Assembly (NCBI RefSeq): GCF_000687715.1
Contig: NZ_JHXD01000006.1
Span: forward strand, 1 to 64,000
Length of the DNA: 64,000 bases
Reading direction: 5' to 3'
Source: Xylanibacter ruminicola Ga6B6
Lineage (GTDB): Bacteria; Bacteroidota; Bacteroidia; Bacteroidales; Bacteroidaceae
Part shown: one piece after another, positions 62,876 to 64,000 of the stretch
Position numbering within the stretch: position 1 is the first letter of the stretch
How the letters are laid out: every line of letters begins with the position of its first letter
Program-made: the position numbers and the translations under genes
Notes under the pieces: generated by a model
Told to the model about the DNA's origin: nothing
Databases searched by the model: none
The model's input: only the letters and a program-made list of their open reading frames with translations

Positions 62876-63135
62876 ACCAACAATCTATGAATAACTAAAA
62901 ACCTTTTTCTGAGAAAAAACGGAGTGTCACCACTGCGTCTTTGTTATCCTTACTAACAAATCTTTTCTAACACCTTAGAAATACCTATCTCCAATTTAAC
63001 TAATAAACCTAAAACCAAATTCTAACTAACTATTAACTCTAACTAAAACCTAAATCAATCAATCTTTATATACCTTAACTAATACCTCTGTATTGTTTTC
63101 TATGCTTCTATTGAAGAACTCTTGTTTTCTTTTGA
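62834..63135 (-). ncRNA. Candidate ~300-nt non-coding RNA
   Basis: A minus-strand promoter (63141-63172) and a strong terminator (62834-62875) bracket about 300 bases without a credible ORF: all three minus frames are dense with TAG/TAA. From about 62950 to 63090 the transcript would be almost free of C and rich in UUAGUUA-type words, so unstructured, followed by a structured 3' end. A second inverted pair (TTTTTCT-G-AGAAAAA at about 62905-62919) precedes the terminator. It matches no RNA family I can name; a long 3' UTR of aat cannot be excluded. Confidence 0.5.
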
Positions 63136-63140
63136 CGTTG

Positions 63141-63172
63141 CAAAGGTACGACGTTTTTTGCAACCACACAAG
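63141..63172 (-). promoter_or_regulatory. Promoter for the candidate non-coding RNA
   Basis: Minus strand: -7 TACCTTTG at 63141-63148, 20-base spacer, -33 CTTG at 63169-63172. It points away from aat, toward 62834. The 130 bases between this promoter and the aat stop are AT-rich and show no other feature. Confidence 0.72.
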
Positions 63173-63301
63173 AAATATGATGTACTTTCCTCAAAAAAGT
63201 GCACTTCTTTTGATATACATCAAGCTATTGTGTGCGAACACAATCGATTTGTGTGCGAAAACGGGTCTTTTTTACACTTGTTTACAGTGCGCTACAATTT
63301 T

Positions 63302-63952
63302 TCACGATTTTAGGAGCTTGATATAGGTTTCGTAGGGTATGAAACGTCCTCCCATGCGCTTGAGGTGGGGTGTTTCAAACTGACAGTCAATCAGTTTACC
63401 GCCAAGTTTCTCGAAGGTTCGTGCCAGATGTATCAGGGCTAGCTTTGAGGCGTTGGGTACCAGTGAGAACATACTCTCACCAAAAAAGGCTGTACCCAGG
63501 TTAATGCCGTACAGACCTCCCACCAGTGTCTCGCCCTGCCACACCTCAACACTGGCTGCAAATCCCTGTCGGTGCATCTCGGTATAGGCTTCAATCATTT
63601 CTGGCCCTAACCAGGCGCCTTCGTCGTTGTCGCGGTTTTGAGCGGTGGCGCAGCCACGTATCACCCCCTCAAAGTCTTGATTGATGGTTATCTGTAGCTC
63701 GCCCTTTCTGATAACTTGCTGCATGGAGTGGCTTACGTGTACCTCGTTGGGAAAGATAACGAAGCGTTGAAGTGGACAGAACCATAGTGGCTCTGGTTGA
63801 TGCCGGTATGCAAACCAAGGGAAGAAGCCATTGCTGTAGGCCAGCAGTAATCTGTCAACAGATAGATCGCCACCCACAGCCACTAATCCGTCCTCTTCGC
63901 CAAGGTGTGGATCGGGAAACCACAGATCGTTATCCAATTGATAAACTGCCAT
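63302..63952 (-). CDS. aat: Leucyl/phenylalanyl-tRNA--protein transferase
   Basis: A 216-residue Aat. It adds Leu or Phe to proteins with N-terminal Arg or Lys, creating N-degrons for the ClpS-ClpAP pathway. Conserved motifs: FPDPHLGEEDGLVAVGGDLS near the start, SNGFFPWF, FVIFPNEVHVSHSM, and ESMFSLVPNASKLALIHLAR with LIDCQFETPHLKRMGGR at the C-terminus. Normal length. Its start lies inside the end of a probable clpA gene (23-base overlap), which fits the shared pathway. Confidence 0.94.
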   Translation of the reverse strand: MAVYQLDNDLWFPDPHLGEEDGLVAVGGDLSVDRLLLAYSNGFFPWFAYRHQPEPLWFCPLQRFVIFPNEVHVSHSMQQVIRKGELQITINQDFEGVIRGCATAQNRDNDEGAWLGPEMIEAYTEMHRQGFAASVEVWQGETLVGGLYGINLGTAFFGESMFSLVPNASKLALIHLARTFEKLGGKLIDCQFETPHLKRMGGRFIPYETYIKLLKS

Positions 63953-64000
63953 CGCGCGTACTTATTATAATATGTCCACCTTGTTTCAGACTGCCAAACA
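63930..64000 (-). CDS. clpA: Probable ClpA, C-terminal end (partial)
   Basis: The window edge cuts this minus-strand gene. The last 22 codons read FGSLKQGGHIIISTRDGSLS and then IG, followed by TAA at 63930-63932. A Phe-Gly-x-Leu-x-x-Gly-Gly ending followed by short strands is typical of Clp ATPases of the ClpA type. The overlap with aat and the shared N-degron pathway support the call, but too little is visible to be certain. Confidence 0.55.
   Translation of the reverse strand, partial: FGSLKQGGHIIISTRDGSLSIG

Noticed and set aside
62834..62880. Tiny frame MTLERLFFAIY overlapping the minus-strand terminator
   Set aside because: It runs through the terminator stem and U-run, so it could hardly be transcribed in full.

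Overview
The window reads as chromosomal DNA of a Bacteroidota member, most likely a Prevotella-like member of Prevotellaceae. Many genes have the Bacteroidota -7 promoter box (TAnnTTTG), several with a TTTG or CTTG box about 20 bases upstream. Gene orders typical of Bacteroidales recur: yceD-rpmF-fabH-era-der, parA-parB-DUF5683-mltD-rel, tig-clpP-clpX-recQ, and surA-like/ostA-like/mutL. Secreted proteins carry lipoprotein or Ala-x-Ala-Gln signal peptides, and two end in a short C-terminal tail of the type common in Prevotella surface proteins. I saw no insertion sequence, prophage or CRISPR array. The genus is an inference; the phylum is well supported.

Layout. 1-354: end of an rRNA operon (23S tail, 5S, terminator). 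368-7102 (+): an orphan sensor kinase, then the yceD-rpmF-fabH-era-der operon with a small lipoprotein and a barrel protein. 7103-7723: a scarred intergenic region with a large nested palindrome, a duplicated gene tail and 22-bp tandem repeats. 7724-13775 (-): surface and secreted proteins, including an OmpA-family protein next to a coiled-coil lipoprotein. 13985-21351 (-): tRNA-Leu, S41 peptidase, DUF3316 protein, topoisomerase IV A subunit and alanyl-tRNA synthetase. 21480-21827 (+): a MerR-type regulator. 21863-32209 (-): one long operon from parA to a tricorn-type protease, with rel and a pectinesterase inside it. 32332-35484 (+): surE-lpxB-DUF5020, then a small lipoprotein. 35489-46767 (-): a 1918-residue surface protein, a partner-switching signalling cluster and mlaF-mlaE. 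46913-62807 (+): lptB, tig-clpP-clpX-recQ, guaB, two periplasmic parvulins, an OstA-like protein, mutL, tRNA-Val and a MATE exporter. 62834-64000 (-): a likely non-coding RNA, aat and the last codons of a probable clpA.

How the genes work together. Envelope biogenesis dominates: lpxB, lptB, an OstA/LptA-like protein, mlaE/F, SurA-like chaperones, trigger factor and a MltD-type transglycosylase all serve outer-membrane or wall building. Around them are housekeeping genes for ribosome assembly (era, der, rpmF), chromosome segregation (parAB, parC), the stringent response (rel), proteolysis (clpPX, aat/clpA) and repair (recQ, mutL). The signalling cluster at 41291-45126 holds an RsbW-like kinase, a STAS antagonist, an ATPase without a canonical H-box and a TPR-SpoIIE phosphatase. 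No sigma factor lies next to it.

The least expected signal is a family of short arrays in which the tetranucleotide CTAG, otherwise very rare here, recurs exactly every 9 bases. They lie inside three unrelated genes (parC, pectinesterase, a parvulin), always in the same codon phase, and encode Ser/Ala/Thr-rich tripeptide repeats. Other points to check are a three-armed alternative hairpin between alaS and parC, the candidate non-coding RNA near 63 kb, and the palindrome and gene-tail duplication near 7.2-7.6 kb.
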